A stretch of DNA of 57,429 nt from a virus (IMGVR_UViG_3300037427_004775:1-57429); one strand, 5' to 3'; positions 35,564 to 45,367 are shown, counted from the stretch's first letter. Translations and numbers: made by a program. Notes: generated by a model not told the origin, from the letters alone.

Positions 35564-38500
35564 TTATCCACAGTAAATGTAACCATAGATTCCGGAAGCT
35601 TGACCGTTTTCATCAAACGTCACATCTTCCATAGCCTTTCCGACGGTGTAACCGTGAATAATATCATCATCTTGTTTCATCAGATAACCAGCAGTACTGC
35701 TTGTACAAAGAAGGTCACCTGCTTCAATAGCACCCCCCTCATTGCAAACCTTAAATCCTGCTAGGTCAGGTTGCGTTGATGAATCATCAGCTTCCTGTCT
35801 ACTATCTCCCAGTGATGCGACTTTCCACATCTTAGAATAGTCGTCAGCAACAACAGTATCCCCATCCTCAAATTTTCCTCTATTGTATCTGTTCCCTAGA
35901 GAATCAAGTTGAGTTCTAAACCTAATGAAGGTCTTATTACCATCATCATCTTCATTATGGCGCGCCAGGCTACCAAAGCCCATGTCGACACGACTTTGAT
36001 GCGTCTTAAACCACGCGATGCCGCATACATTTTTTTGCTTTGGAGAAGAAGATCTTTCAAGTTTTCCATCAACTAGAACACAGGCATCACTGTAAGTTAT
36101 GTCCGATCCATTTTCAATATACCTGTGGCCTTCTGTAAAAATGGAGTCTTCTGAAACATTTCCATCCAAGAACATCATGTTATTGTCACCTGTTCTAATT
36201 CTAACACTTTCAGTAGGTGATGTGCTAGCATCAGGGGTGAGATAGAATCTCATCTCACCCGCAGAGTCTGAATCTGAGTGATCACCGTATGCAAGAATCT
36301 TTATAGAGCCAGCTGTTCTTGCGGTTCCGCCTTCAATTTTTGACCGCCACATTATTGTGCCGATCTCATTGTTGTCATCAATATCGGTATCTTCTTTTAT
36401 GAAATATAAGGCACCATCAGTGGCTTCAGTATTACTATCACAGTTGAGTGTGATAGACGGAGATGAACTATCTAACCAGAGATCACCATCATCAGTGAGG
36501 TACATCAGCTTAGTTGAAGAATGGTTATACCAAGCAAACTCCGAATCGGTATTATCACTATCGTAATCGACAAAGAAGTTCATACTCTTATCGCTCATAA
36601 TATTGGCGTTTAGATCTGTAGCGCCCTTCAGTGTCGTTGCTCCACCCGCTTGAAAATAACCGGCAACATCAAGGTTTCCAGATCCGTCTAGATTAGCAAC
36701 ATTGACATTCGAAGTAGCACCATCAGGCGTCATCCAAAACCTAAATTTAGAACCATGCGCTGAATTATAAGCAAAAGCTTCTGTTGTTTGTACTGTAATT
36801 CCTCCAATTTGAGCATAATCAGACCCGTTTTCTGAAGCCCGAAAGGCTAAGAAACCTAATTCATCTCCGGAACCGATTGTATTATCACCCGTTTCCACTC
36901 TACTCAAGTAAAGAGAGGCCTTTTCATCATAAGTGTAATTGTATATATTTCCAGCCGCCGTTAACCGCAATTTCTCTGTAGCTGTAGCTGACCCGTCCGG
37001 GGTTGTGAAGAAGCGCAGCTGACTGGGAGAGTCTCCGGCTGCCATTGAAGCTTCCGATACCGCTTGTATTTTTGCTGATTCCATCATGGTGCCCGACACG
37101 ATTGCCGTATGCATTCCAGAAGTATCTTCCTTACCTAAAAACGCTATCGTTCCGATAGCGTTATTCGATCCAATTACACTGTCATTTCTAATAAGATTTA
37201 ATCGTGCTCCGACGTCTCTGGATGAATAAAGTTGTCCATCGTGAGCAATCCTCAGTCTTTCTGATAGGTCGTCATCGCCACTATAGTTCGTGCAAAAAAG
37301 AAGGTTTGTATCATGTTTTGTTGAATCTGCATGAGCTGATCCATCACGCTCAGCAATAATTGCCGCTCCGATTGAATCAGAGTCAACCTCAGTTCCCGGA
37401 TCGAAGGCAAGTGCTGCAAATGTTCTCTCTATGTTTGATTTGTTTCGAATCAACAAATCCATATGATCTAGTGTATTCGAACTACCAAGTTCACTGTCCC
37501 ATTTATCTGTCAAGGTTTTTGCTATTGTAACGTACGGAAGACTAGATAGGTTAGTGTCTGTGTTGTCACCAAATGCAACCTTTCCGTTTGTACCGTCCAT
37601 AAAAATAGCATGAGTCTTGTCAGTGCTTTCAACTCGAAAGTCGACATCATTAGAGCTATCATTTAAAACAATTTCGTCACCATCAGAAGTAAAGACTTGA
37701 TTTGTACCCCATGTCGATGATTCTCCAATCATAAACTTAGAGTCACCTCTATCATACCCGGTGTACCATACATCCGTTTGTGTTGAGCCGTTGTTTGCTA
37801 GAGTACTGAACCAAATTCTAGAATCCCCGGGATTTGATGCCTGGGCTTTTCCCGTAATGTAAACTTGTGCATCTGGATTAGAATCTTTCCCACCATAAAA
37901 TAGAAACTTGCCGTTTGTTCCTGTAAAGTATGTTTGAGCCTGGCCTCCCATCGTTACAGCACTAAACGATGTTGCAACGCCCGAATTGTCATTTCTTCTT
38001 AAAACAAGGGCATATGTCTGGCTCATATCATTAATATCTAGCGCGCCCATGGGCGCGTTATTGCCGATGCCGACACGATCGTTGCCACCGTCAACATAAA
38101 GCATGTTAGTTTGCCCATTAGACTCAACTCTGAAATCATGATCAATTGAATCGTTATTAACTACTGTTTCTCCGTGACCTATAGAAAAGAGTGAACTAGT
38201 ATCATTTCCGCCAGCCCCACCGGTGTGCTTTTTAACCTCAAAAGCCTTTTCAGTTGCTGTTCCTGTGTGAATTATCTGGATCCCTACTTGATCTGTCTGA
38301 GTTGATACAGTTAAAAGACCTCCGCCTCTATACTGAACTGTGACGTCTTTATCATAACCAGCAGACGTATCAGTAATGAAAACTTTTGGTTTCCGAAAAC
38401 CTGAAAGGCCTCCACCAGATCGACCAGAAGTCATTGTCATTAAGTTAAAATTACTACCGTTATCATTAACAGCAAATCTAATATCAGCATGAGACTGAGA

Positions 38501-38761
38501 ACTACTAAAGATAAGGTCTTGATTTGTATACGGTTTGGAAACTATCGATCCTGCTTTGTTTGTTGATCCACCGTCTTTTCCAACAAATATAATACTACCG
38601 CTAGCATTTCTTTGATGTGCATTTCCAAAGTCACCTGCCTGTACGACTAAAGATACACTACCAGGAGATGTGCCGTCATCGTTGGCAACCTTCCAGCGTG
38701 CCTCATCCACAACTGTGGACGACATAGATCCTGTAGTAGTTAATGATCCGATTAGTGCCAT
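35564..38761 (-). CDS. Long tail-fibre/adhesin protein with DFRVE-type modules
   Basis: 1065 residues, Gly/Ser/Asp/Asn-rich, beta-structured. It contains two clear copies of the module seen nine times in the next gene (DHDFRVESNGQTNMLYVDGG and DVDFRVESTDKTHAIFMDGT), plus LGxxGIGxxAP-like turns (RVGIGNNAPMGALDIND) common in phage fibres. Repeats of the type TIAFLGKEDTSG, LGFLAFRASENGS and EIGTIMWRSKIEGG form a second module series. The C-terminus QASGIYGYIYCG lacks a recognisable peptidase/chaperone domain. It overlaps the larger fibre gene by one base (TAATG). Likely a trimeric distal fibre part. Confidence 0.8.
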   Translation of the reverse strand: MALIGSLTTTGSMSSTVVDEARWKVANDDGTSPGSVSLVVQAGDFGNAHQRNASGSIIFVGKDGGSTNKAGSIVSKPYTNQDLIFSSSQSHADIRFAVNDNGSNFNLMTMTSGRSGGGLSGFRKPKVFITDTSAGYDKDVTVQYRGGGLLTVSTQTDQVGIQIIHTGTATEKAFEVKKHTGGAGGNDTSSLFSIGHGETVVNNDSIDHDFRVESNGQTNMLYVDGGNDRVGIGNNAPMGALDINDMSQTYALVLRRNDNSGVATSFSAVTMGGQAQTYFTGTNGKFLFYGGKDSNPDAQVYITGKAQASNPGDSRIWFSTLANNGSTQTDVWYTGYDRGDSKFMIGESSTWGTNQVFTSDGDEIVLNDSSNDVDFRVESTDKTHAIFMDGTNGKVAFGDNTDTNLSSLPYVTIAKTLTDKWDSELGSSNTLDHMDLLIRNKSNIERTFAALAFDPGTEVDSDSIGAAIIAERDGSAHADSTKHDTNLLFCTNYSGDDDLSERLRIAHDGQLYSSRDVGARLNLIRNDSVIGSNNAIGTIAFLGKEDTSGMHTAIVSGTMMESAKIQAVSEASMAAGDSPSQLRFFTTPDGSATATEKLRLTAAGNIYNYTYDEKASLYLSRVETGDNTIGSGDELGFLAFRASENGSDYAQIGGITVQTTEAFAYNSAHGSKFRFWMTPDGATSNVNVANLDGSGNLDVAGYFQAGGATTLKGATDLNANIMSDKSMNFFVDYDSDNTDSEFAWYNHSSTKLMYLTDDGDLWLDSSSPSITLNCDSNTEATDGALYFIKEDTDIDDNNEIGTIMWRSKIEGGTARTAGSIKILAYGDHSDSDSAGEMRFYLTPDASTSPTESVRIRTGDNNMMFLDGNVSEDSIFTEGHRYIENGSDITYSDACVLVDGKLERSSSPKQKNVCGIAWFKTHQSRVDMGFGSLARHNEDDDGNKTFIRFRTQLDSLGNRYNRGKFEDGDTVVADDYSKMWKVASLGDSRQEADDSSTQPDLAGFKVCNEGGAIEAGDLLCTSSTAGYLMKQDDDIIHGYTVGKAMEDVTFDENGQASGIYGYIYCG

Positions 38762-41700
38762 TATTCGTCATCCTCTAGAGGGGTAAGACCCATCTTATAT
38801 TTCTTTCCTGTTAAGTTATTAACAACGACTAACATATCTGGTTCCTCATAAATTGTCCAGTTTCCTCGATCGTTTCTTAAGTGTAGATCGCCTGTGTAGA
38901 TATTGGCAAATCTCAACGCAGCGCTACCTAAATTATAAGTGCTATCTGCTGAGGGTAACACATGAGAATTGACCCTTCCAGTAAATGTAATTGTGTCACT
39001 ATTAGCGTTACCCAAAGCTGTGTTGCCCTTAAGATTTGTATTTCCATTAACTTTGAAATTGCTCTTTGTTGCAAGCGCGCCACTTACGACCATATCTCCA
39101 CCGAAACATGAAACACCGTGTCTATGCGCTGCAGCAGCCGTCTCACCGCCAACTGAACCAGAAACGAAGAAGAAGACATCTTGCCCTACATTAGAAGCAT
39201 CATAAGCTACTGGTGAAACTCCCCCGATATGATTACCACTTACAAAAGCGATTGAACTTGTACATATGATTGAAGTACCGCGGTGGTTTTCAACATGACC
39301 TGTCCTGAATCCTCGATCTGTAAAGGCTGGGTTGGTTGCAGATCCAAAGTTTGCTGAAATTGTTACTTGATCACTTCCGGCATTGATAGAAAGACCGATG
39401 CCACTACCTTCTTTTAGCTTGAATGTATCAGCAAGACCAGCAGCTGTTGAAGTTCCCTCTGTATTTCCGCTACTGTCGAGAACAGCCATTTTTCCATAAT
39501 TGTTGGTAAGTGAATTTCCAGACTTATCATAAATTGTTCCAGAAACAACTACATCGCCACCAAACACTGAAACGCCTCGAACTTGCGTGTCCTTGTCATT
39601 AGAGCCCGATACGAAGAAGCAGACGTCCGTACCACCTTTTGTATTCCCAGTAATAGCCTCAGAACCAGTAAGAATACTTACAAAGTTTGCACCGGAATCG
39701 ACCCAAAATGCGTGATCTTTTGAATCAGACTCAACTCTAAAGTCATTAGTTGCATGCCCATCTTCGTTGAAAATAACTCCGGCTGCACCAACCCTGATTG
39801 CTTCATCGTTTGTACTACCTATGATTGTAGTTACTGCTGTCTCACCCTTGTTGACATAGACGATATTTGCCGATGAGTCAACAAAGAATGCTTCATCCTC
39901 TGCTGCAGTTTCAACACGGAAGTCTACACCATCTCCGTTTTCATTTATTACAACTACATCATTTCCAGCATCTACCAGAAATGCCTTGGTATCATTTGTA
40001 GTTTCTATTCTAAAGTCATGATCCTGGCCGTCTTCGTTAACTACGATGGCACCACCTGTAGCAGAAGGAAAATCCATAAGTGCTTTATTCGAAGCCCCTA
40101 GCGCACTTCCCATAGCAATTCTCAACTTATCAGAGTCACTATCATCCATTCCGATTGAATGTGCTGTTGTTCCATTCTTTGCAAAGGATACTTGTGCATC
40201 GTAAGCGTTGCCTGAGGATTCGTTTTCGATTAATAGGATAGCTGCTGCAGAGTCTTGTGGATGTGTAATATGAAGAGATGCATTTGAATCTACTGAAATG
40301 GTTCCAATGGCCACAGTATCTTCACTCGCATCTACAAAAAGCATTCCCGCTTGATTAAGTGATTCAACCCTAAAGTCTCTTGAAGTTCCACCTTCGTTGA
40401 TGACGACATCTGCAGCCCCCACCGAAAATACCTCTGTACTTCCACTAACGAATTGTGCGATATCACCCGCTGCAGCACCACTACCAGGATTATTTTTAAC
40501 CAACAACCCTTTTCCGCTAGCGGCATCTTGAAGAATATCTAGTTTTGCACCGTGAGATCCAGCCGCAATATTAATTCCAATGGTATCTGCAGATGCATCA
40601 ACAACAAACAAGTTGGTATCAGTGTCACCTTCAATTCTAAAATCTATATCTGCATGGCCTTCATTGAAAACAATCTCGCCGCCTGCTGCTGCAGGTAGAT
40701 CAATAAGAGAAACTCCCGCACCAAGCGAGCCGCCAGTGCTAATTTTAAATTTATCAGAATCACTGTCATCCATTCCAATGCAGTGTTTTGCTGTACCTTG
40801 TTTTGCAAAGGTTATTTGAGCATCGAGTGCAGATGCCGTCTCATTCTCAACCATAAGAATAACTCTTTCAGCACTTGAATTTGAGCTATTTCCTATATGA
40901 AGCTTTGTAGAAGATGATGGATCACTAGTTCCGATTGAAACTCCGTCGTTGGTTCCATCAACATGTAACATATGAGTGTCTGCGTTCGACTCGACTCTAA
41001 AGTCTCTAGTTGCACTCCCTTCGTTAATAACAACATCTGTGCTGCCTACAGAGAATACCTCAACTGATCCGCTAATAAATTTTGCCACGTCACCCATCGC
41101 GGCTGCTGAGCCGGGATTATTAGTTACTAATAGTCCTACTTCAGATGCATCGTTAGCTAGGATATCAAGTCGAGACCCATGGGAACCTGCAGCGACATTA
41201 ATACCAATAGAGTCAGTAGACACATCGACAACAAATAGATTGGCATCATTTTGACCTTCAATTCTAAAGTCGGAATGAGATGATCCGGAACCATGCTGAT
41301 TAAAGATTGCACCCCCATCTTTTCCAAGCCAAATATCTGACTGCGTTATTCCGTTTCCAACCCCGCCGTGACCAATACCAACACTAAAATCTCCGCTGGC
41401 CGGTATTACATGATAGTGAGGTGAAGTAACAGACGTCCAGGACCCTAGTGTCCCGCCAACTGTAACACTTCCTGAAAAGTGGGCATCGCCACCAAATACT
41501 GCAGTACCATATGTACCGCCGCGGCCTCTCTGATCCTTGGAACCAGAAACAACAAAGCAAGCATCAGTCATGTTTGCAGAAGAGGGCATACCTGCGGCAC
41601 CGGTTAAGATCAAAACCTGGTCTAAGCTGGCATCAACAAACAGAGCGTGAGTTTTGTTGTCTGTTTCTACACGAAAATCATTTGCTGCGTTACCATCTTC

Positions 41701-43014
41701 ATTTATGATAACACCAGCTGCAGCTACTGTTATTGCAATGTCGTTAGTCGAGTGAATATGGGTTGAAACTGCACTTTCACCCTTGTTGATATATACAGCA
41801 TTATTGCCACCATCTACAAAGAAAGCCTCATCTTCATTATTTGTTTCTACCCTAAAATCATGATCAATAGAGCCTTCGTTAACAACAGTTTCATCAGCAC
41901 CGATCCTGAATTTTTCTGATCTAGTAGCACCACCCGTCATTGTCTTGAAGACGATTGCAGCGTCTTCAGACCCACCGGTATGTGTTGTTGTTAATGCCTC
42001 GACACCTGCAACATATTCATAGTTACTGTCTGATGTTTCTAGTCTAAAAAGAATCCCAGTACCAATTCCGGCTGAGCTGATTGCAGTAGCCGACATTTTT
42101 TCTAAAATAAGTGCGCTATTAACCCCAGTGGGCGAATCATTTCGAAGTGCAATATGGAGCGGTGCCAATGGACCGTGAGATGATGGAAGCGTGGTACTGC
42201 TAGATCCAGAATAGATAAGAATCTGTTCAGCACTAGTATCTGCCTTAAAGAAGGTGGCTTGATGTTGAGATCTTATTTCCATGTCGAGCGCACCACCGTG
42301 CTCATTGACAACGAGACCACCACCAATCTCTGCGGAACCTGAAACATAGAGAGATCCGGATCTACTAAGGTCTACTTCAATTACCTGTTTTTCAGCATAA
42401 AGCGTTCCTGATACTACAAGGTCCCCTCCGAACACCGCGGTACCGCAATATCCGTTGCTCCCGTCGTTTCGCTTAGAATTCTTAGATCCAGAGACCCAGA
42501 AGTTGACATCTAACATGTTATATGGATCATTAGCAGCTGTATTGGAACTTGTATGCGGGTGTGAGCCACCGATGGATTGAGAAAGAATAAACATTCTCTG
42601 ACCAGACCCACCTGGGCTGGCGCTAGAGCCAGAAATAAATGTTATAAACGGAACAGCGTTTGCACCCGAAGCTACGAGAATATGAGCTTTTGTTACTCGT
42701 TGAGTCGCATGATGCGGAAGTATGTCCATTTTTTCATCAAAAGCAATTCTGACATTACCGCCATACGTGTTTGCTAATGCAAAACCGCCAGATAACGAAG
42801 CATCTGTTTGATATATTTGAACCATACCAAAATTGCCTGAACCTGAATAGACCCTATCAGGTCTAGATCCTACAAAATCTGTCGCGACCGAAGCCGAGTA
42901 AATTAATAGCCCCGGAGAACTGCCATCGGTTTTGTTCACAGCCCAGTTTCCGCCAGAAACTACTAGTGTATTTGTTCTAATTTGTTTTGCTAAAAAATCT
43001 TTAGGATTACCCAT
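38761..43014 (-). CDS. Giant tail-fibre protein with nine DFRVE-type repeats
   Basis: 1417 residues. The pattern xDFR(V/I)E(S/T)xxxTxxxFVDxxxDxVxI occurs nine times, each preceded by a VINE-type strand. Interspersed are short motifs FFVSGS..., CFGGDMVVSG and AVFGGDAHFSG, an alternating series that probably builds a long beta-rod. The C-terminal domain NSHVLPSADSTYNLGSAALR then FANIYTGDLHLRNDRGNWTI is the terminal fold common in T4-like marine phage fibres. The N-terminus MGNPKDFLAKQIRTNTLVVS likely attaches to the baseplate. SD GGTGGAAA. Confidence 0.85.
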   Translation of the reverse strand: MGNPKDFLAKQIRTNTLVVSGGNWAVNKTDGSSPGLLIYSASVATDFVGSRPDRVYSGSGNFGMVQIYQTDASLSGGFALANTYGGNVRIAFDEKMDILPHHATQRVTKAHILVASGANAVPFITFISGSSASPGGSGQRMFILSQSIGGSHPHTSSNTAANDPYNMLDVNFWVSGSKNSKRNDGSNGYCGTAVFGGDLVVSGTLYAEKQVIEVDLSRSGSLYVSGSAEIGGGLVVNEHGGALDMEIRSQHQATFFKADTSAEQILIYSGSSSTTLPSSHGPLAPLHIALRNDSPTGVNSALILEKMSATAISSAGIGTGILFRLETSDSNYEYVAGVEALTTTHTGGSEDAAIVFKTMTGGATRSEKFRIGADETVVNEGSIDHDFRVETNNEDEAFFVDGGNNAVYINKGESAVSTHIHSTNDIAITVAAAGVIINEDGNAANDFRVETDNKTHALFVDASLDQVLILTGAAGMPSSANMTDACFVVSGSKDQRGRGGTYGTAVFGGDAHFSGSVTVGGTLGSWTSVTSPHYHVIPASGDFSVGIGHGGVGNGITQSDIWLGKDGGAIFNQHGSGSSHSDFRIEGQNDANLFVVDVSTDSIGINVAAGSHGSRLDILANDASEVGLLVTNNPGSAAAMGDVAKFISGSVEVFSVGSTDVVINEGSATRDFRVESNADTHMLHVDGTNDGVSIGTSDPSSSTKLHIGNSSNSSAERVILMVENETASALDAQITFAKQGTAKHCIGMDDSDSDKFKISTGGSLGAGVSLIDLPAAAGGEIVFNEGHADIDFRIEGDTDTNLFVVDASADTIGINIAAGSHGAKLDILQDAASGKGLLVKNNPGSGAAAGDIAQFVSGSTEVFSVGAADVVINEGGTSRDFRVESLNQAGMLFVDASEDTVAIGTISVDSNASLHITHPQDSAAAILLIENESSGNAYDAQVSFAKNGTTAHSIGMDDSDSDKLRIAMGSALGASNKALMDFPSATGGAIVVNEDGQDHDFRIETTNDTKAFLVDAGNDVVVINENGDGVDFRVETAAEDEAFFVDSSANIVYVNKGETAVTTIIGSTNDEAIRVGAAGVIFNEDGHATNDFRVESDSKDHAFWVDSGANFVSILTGSEAITGNTKGGTDVCFFVSGSNDKDTQVRGVSVFGGDVVVSGTIYDKSGNSLTNNYGKMAVLDSSGNTEGTSTAAGLADTFKLKEGSGIGLSINAGSDQVTISANFGSATNPAFTDRGFRTGHVENHRGTSIICTSSIAFVSGNHIGGVSPVAYDASNVGQDVFFFVSGSVGGETAAAAHRHGVSCFGGDMVVSGALATKSNFKVNGNTNLKGNTALGNANSDTITFTGRVNSHVLPSADSTYNLGSAALRFANIYTGDLHLRNDRGNWTIYEEPDMLVVVNNLTGKKYKMGLTPLEDDE
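39690..41870 (-). repeat. DFRVE protein-coding repeat region (nine copies)
   Basis: Nine copies of a roughly 26-residue module with consensus DFRxExxxxTxxFxVDxxxxxVxI, at approximate DFR codon positions 41858, 41680, 41265, 40998, 40640, 40370, 40015, 39920 and 39738. Spacing varies from about 95 to 415 bp, so copies are separated by other fibre modules rather than strictly tandem. Copies share residues but diverge in DNA, so this is an old protein repeat and not a recent duplication. Confidence 0.8.
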
Positions 43015-43025
43015 ATTATTTCCAC

Positions 43026-43271
43026 CTACTCAGATCGTGCAGCCATATAGTGTACATATCCTGTAAATACATCAGAAAACTCTAAATCAAAACCATTGAT
43101 AGAGACATTTCTAACATATGCATTTACATTATCTGAACCACTTAATGTCGGCAACAGTGTCACATTGACGTACGGATACTTAACAAAAGTATCTGAGAAA
43201 CTTATATAGCTTCCGGTTACTTTAGATAGCGATACTTTTCTAATTTCTACTTCCAGAGCCGGAGCGGACAT
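43026..43271 (-). CDS. Small H-type-lectin-like virion protein
   Basis: 81 residues with FVKYPYVNVTLLPTLSGSDN, then NGFDLEFSDVFTGYVHYMAA, the strand pattern of small H-type-lectin-like domains in phage fibre regions. It resembles the C-terminal part of the gene at 43271 (FTGTVHMHALYI), suggesting duplication. SD GAAGGGG. Located just before the giant fibre gene; perhaps a fibre cap or attachment piece. Confidence 0.55.
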   Translation of the reverse strand: MSAPALEVEIRKVSLSKVTGSYISFSDTFVKYPYVNVTLLPTLSGSDNVNAYVRNVSINGFDLEFSDVFTGYVHYMAARSE

Positions 43272-43618
43272 TAAACTGCCCCTTCTTTTATATAAAGTGC
43301 ATGCATGTGAACTGTACCTGTAAATGATTCACTTGCTGAAAGGGTCACTTTTTCTGTTGTTACTTTAAGAACTGTAATGTTTACGGATGATGCATTATTT
43401 TCTTCTTCATCCATCGCAGTTGCAGTAACAATGGGTGCAACAGGAAATGCGGCCAGAAATGTATATTCTACTTCATTTTGATTTTCAAATGTGATAGCTT
43501 GAGCTTCCCAAATTGTCTCCTTTCCTGCCATGTATTCCATGACGGGCCGAGTCCTCATATATGGGTATGTTTTTCGATATCTATTTCTATCTCTTTTTTT
43601 GAATTTTGCACGGGCCAT
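43271..43618 (-). CDS. Small fibre-associated protein with basic N-terminus, lectin-like
   Basis: 115 residues. The first 30 are strongly basic (MARAKFKKRDRNRYRKTYPY), then a beta domain AITFENQNEVEYTFLAAFPV then APIVTATAMDEEENNASSVN and VTLSASESFTGTVHMHALYI. The domain matches the neighbour at 43026 in strand order. SD AAAGGAG. It overlaps the next gene by one base. Confidence 0.55.
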   Translation of the reverse strand: MARAKFKKRDRNRYRKTYPYMRTRPVMEYMAGKETIWEAQAITFENQNEVEYTFLAAFPVAPIVTATAMDEEENNASSVNITVLKVTTEKVTLSASESFTGTVHMHALYIKEGAV

Positions 43619-43668
43619 TTGCTTAAGACTCCTTTCTGTAAAATAAGTATTAGGCTAAACAAACGACA

Positions 43669-44958
43669 TCAGAGAACTTTTGAAGCTAAAGTAGCTAACT
43701 GCGATCTTTCTCCCTTTTCTAGCTTGATATGACCGGTAATCGCTGAGTCCTTAAACTTTTCAGCAACAATAGCTAAACCATTTGATAACTTATCAATGTA
43801 AGGTGTATCTATTTGTTCAACATCACCGAGGAGAACCACCTTAGAATTATCGCCTACTCGAGTAATAATTGTTTTTAATTCATGAATTGTTGCATTTTGT
43901 GCCTCATCTACGATAATAAATGCATCATTAAAAGTTCTACCTCGCATGAATGTAAGTGGTGCAACTTCAATTTGTCTTTTTTGACACATCATTTCAAAGT
44001 ATGTCAAATCTTTAAAGTTACATCTAAAATTATCTGCTATTGGAGACATCCACGGTGACATTTTTTCTTCAAGGCTTCCCGGTAAAAATCCGATATCTTT
44101 TCCAACAGGCTGCATCGATCTTGTAATGACAATTCGATTGTACTGCTCATTATAGATTCCGGAGAGTGCACTCATCAAAGTTAAAAATGTTTTTCCAGAA
44201 CCAGCAATACCTGTAATCGAAACTAGTTTTATTTTGTCATTAGTCAAGAGGTCAAGCGCAAATTTTTGCTCTTTATTCCGCGGATTTACCTTCATCATAT
44301 TGTTAAGTTGAGGATTAATTTCAATCAACTTATTATCTCTAACTGCGGCAATAGCAGAAGCATTACAGTCGTCAGACTTCAAAACAACAAACTGGTTCGG
44401 ATAAAGCTCTTCGTTGATATCTGATACGCACAAATCACCATTGTAAAAATTATCAATCAATGTTTTACTTACTTGAACTGTATCGACACCGGTGAAGAAC
44501 TCATACTCGCCCTCTGTTTTAATGTGATCTTTATAGTAATCCTCTGCTTTTATTTCTAATGCATCGCATTTAACTCTAAAATTGATATCTTTGGTAACAA
44601 TTGTAACATCTTCACCTTTTTTTATAAGATCAAGCCCTACACCAAGAATTTTATTATCCCCCGTACTGTGGCTCAGATCAGGCGGCAATAGGTCAATGTT
44701 GTTAAACTCTACCTTAATAGATTGATTTCCATGATCTAGAAAAACACCTTCTGTCAAAGAACCTTTAGATCTAGCATCATCTAAAAATCTATTAACATAC
44801 CTGGCATTTTCCCCTAAGAGGCCGTGTACTTCTTTTTTTCTATCAAGTTCATCTAGTACAACTAGAGGGATTACGACATTAGCCCCTGGGAAGGAATGAA
44901 TAGCAGTTTTGTCATATAAAAGTACGCTTGTGTCAAGAATGAATGTTTTTCTACTCAT
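43669..44958 (-). CDS. phoH: PIN-PhoH fusion ATPase (PhoH2-type)
   Basis: 429 residues. The N-terminal PIN ribonuclease domain shows KTFILDTSVLLYDKTAIHSF, LVVLDELDRKKEVHG and a later Asp-containing segment (VTIVTKDINFRVKC). The C-terminal PhoH ATPase has Walker A VSITGIAGSGKTFLTLM, the RSMQPVGKDIGFLPGSLEEK motif and Walker B FIIVDEAQNATIHELKTIIT followed by GDVEQIDTP. PhoH2 proteins unwind and cut RNA. SD GGAG. Transcribed away from the sigma-like gene on the other strand. Confidence 0.93.
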   Translation of the reverse strand: MSRKTFILDTSVLLYDKTAIHSFPGANVVIPLVVLDELDRKKEVHGLLGENARYVNRFLDDARSKGSLTEGVFLDHGNQSIKVEFNNIDLLPPDLSHSTGDNKILGVGLDLIKKGEDVTIVTKDINFRVKCDALEIKAEDYYKDHIKTEGEYEFFTGVDTVQVSKTLIDNFYNGDLCVSDINEELYPNQFVVLKSDDCNASAIAAVRDNKLIEINPQLNNMMKVNPRNKEQKFALDLLTNDKIKLVSITGIAGSGKTFLTLMSALSGIYNEQYNRIVITRSMQPVGKDIGFLPGSLEEKMSPWMSPIADNFRCNFKDLTYFEMMCQKRQIEVAPLTFMRGRTFNDAFIIVDEAQNATIHELKTIITRVGDNSKVVLLGDVEQIDTPYIDKLSNGLAIVAEKFKDSAITGHIKLEKGERSQLATLASKVL

Positions 44959-44981
44959 TTAAATCTCCGTTATGTGATTTT

Positions 44982-44991
44982 GTACATGTAC
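44982..44991. promoter_or_regulatory. 10-bp palindrome in the PhoH / sigma-like divergent region
   Basis: GTACATGTAC is perfectly self-complementary and lies in the 82-bp region between the start of PIN-PhoH (44958) and the plus-strand regulator (45041). Position suggests an operator controlling one or both genes, perhaps bound by the regulator itself. It is short, so chance cannot be ruled out. Confidence 0.3.
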
Positions 44992-45040
44992 TGAGTTTTG
45001 CATTTTAATAAAACATCGATCATTAACATGAGGTTTATAC

Positions 45041-45304
45041 ATGGAAGATGTTGTTAAAGGTGTCAGCTGCTTCTCAGCACACAAAAAATGTAATATAGAA
45101 TGTGACAATAAAGGTTGTCGATTATGGATTGAAAATCCCGGATCACTAAACTGTACTCTTATCGAGGCCTCTAATGGGCCCAAAACTTTACAAGAGGTGG
45201 GAGAAATTTTTAACATTACTAGAATGAGAGTTTGTCAAATTGAGAAAAAGATCTTGATGAAACTAAAGGATCTTCAAGTTTTGTCATTCAATAATCCTGG
45301 TTAA
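45041..45304 (+). CDS. Sigma-70 region 4-like DNA-binding protein with Cys-rich N-terminus
   Basis: 87 residues. KTLQEVGEIFNITRMRVCQI then EKKILMKLKDL (about 53-80) matches sigma region 4.2 (E-x-GE-x-F-x-(V/I)TR-x-RV-x-QIE). The N-terminal half has five cysteines (CFSAHKKC, CDNKGC, NCTLIEA), perhaps a zinc site. SD GAGG seven bases before the ATG. It has no region 2, so it is a regulator or partial sigma rather than a full sigma. It ends ahead of a strong terminator. A minus-strand frame on the same bases is a shadow. Confidence 0.75.
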   Translation: MEDVVKGVSCFSAHKKCNIECDNKGCRLWIENPGSLNCTLIEASNGPKTLQEVGEIFNITRMRVCQIEKKILMKLKDLQVLSFNNPG

Positions 45305-45343
45305 TAGTAATTATCGCCTTCAGAAACTATTTGTTCTTACAAA

Positions 45344-45367
45344 AAAACCCTGCCTAAGCAGGGTTTT
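45344..45367. terminator. Bidirectional rho-independent terminator
   Basis: AAAACCCTGC-CTAA-GCAGGGTTTT, a perfect ten-pair stem with a four-base loop, flanked by A-run and T-run. It ends transcription of the plus-strand regulator (stop at 45304) and of the minus-strand FtsZ-like gene (stop at 45388). This is the clearest terminator in the window. Confidence 0.9.

Noticed and set aside
44959-45216. Minus-strand frame opposite the sigma-like gene
   Set aside because: The plus-strand frame has the sigma-region-4 motif, SD and terminator; the minus frame has no recognisable features and is a shadow.
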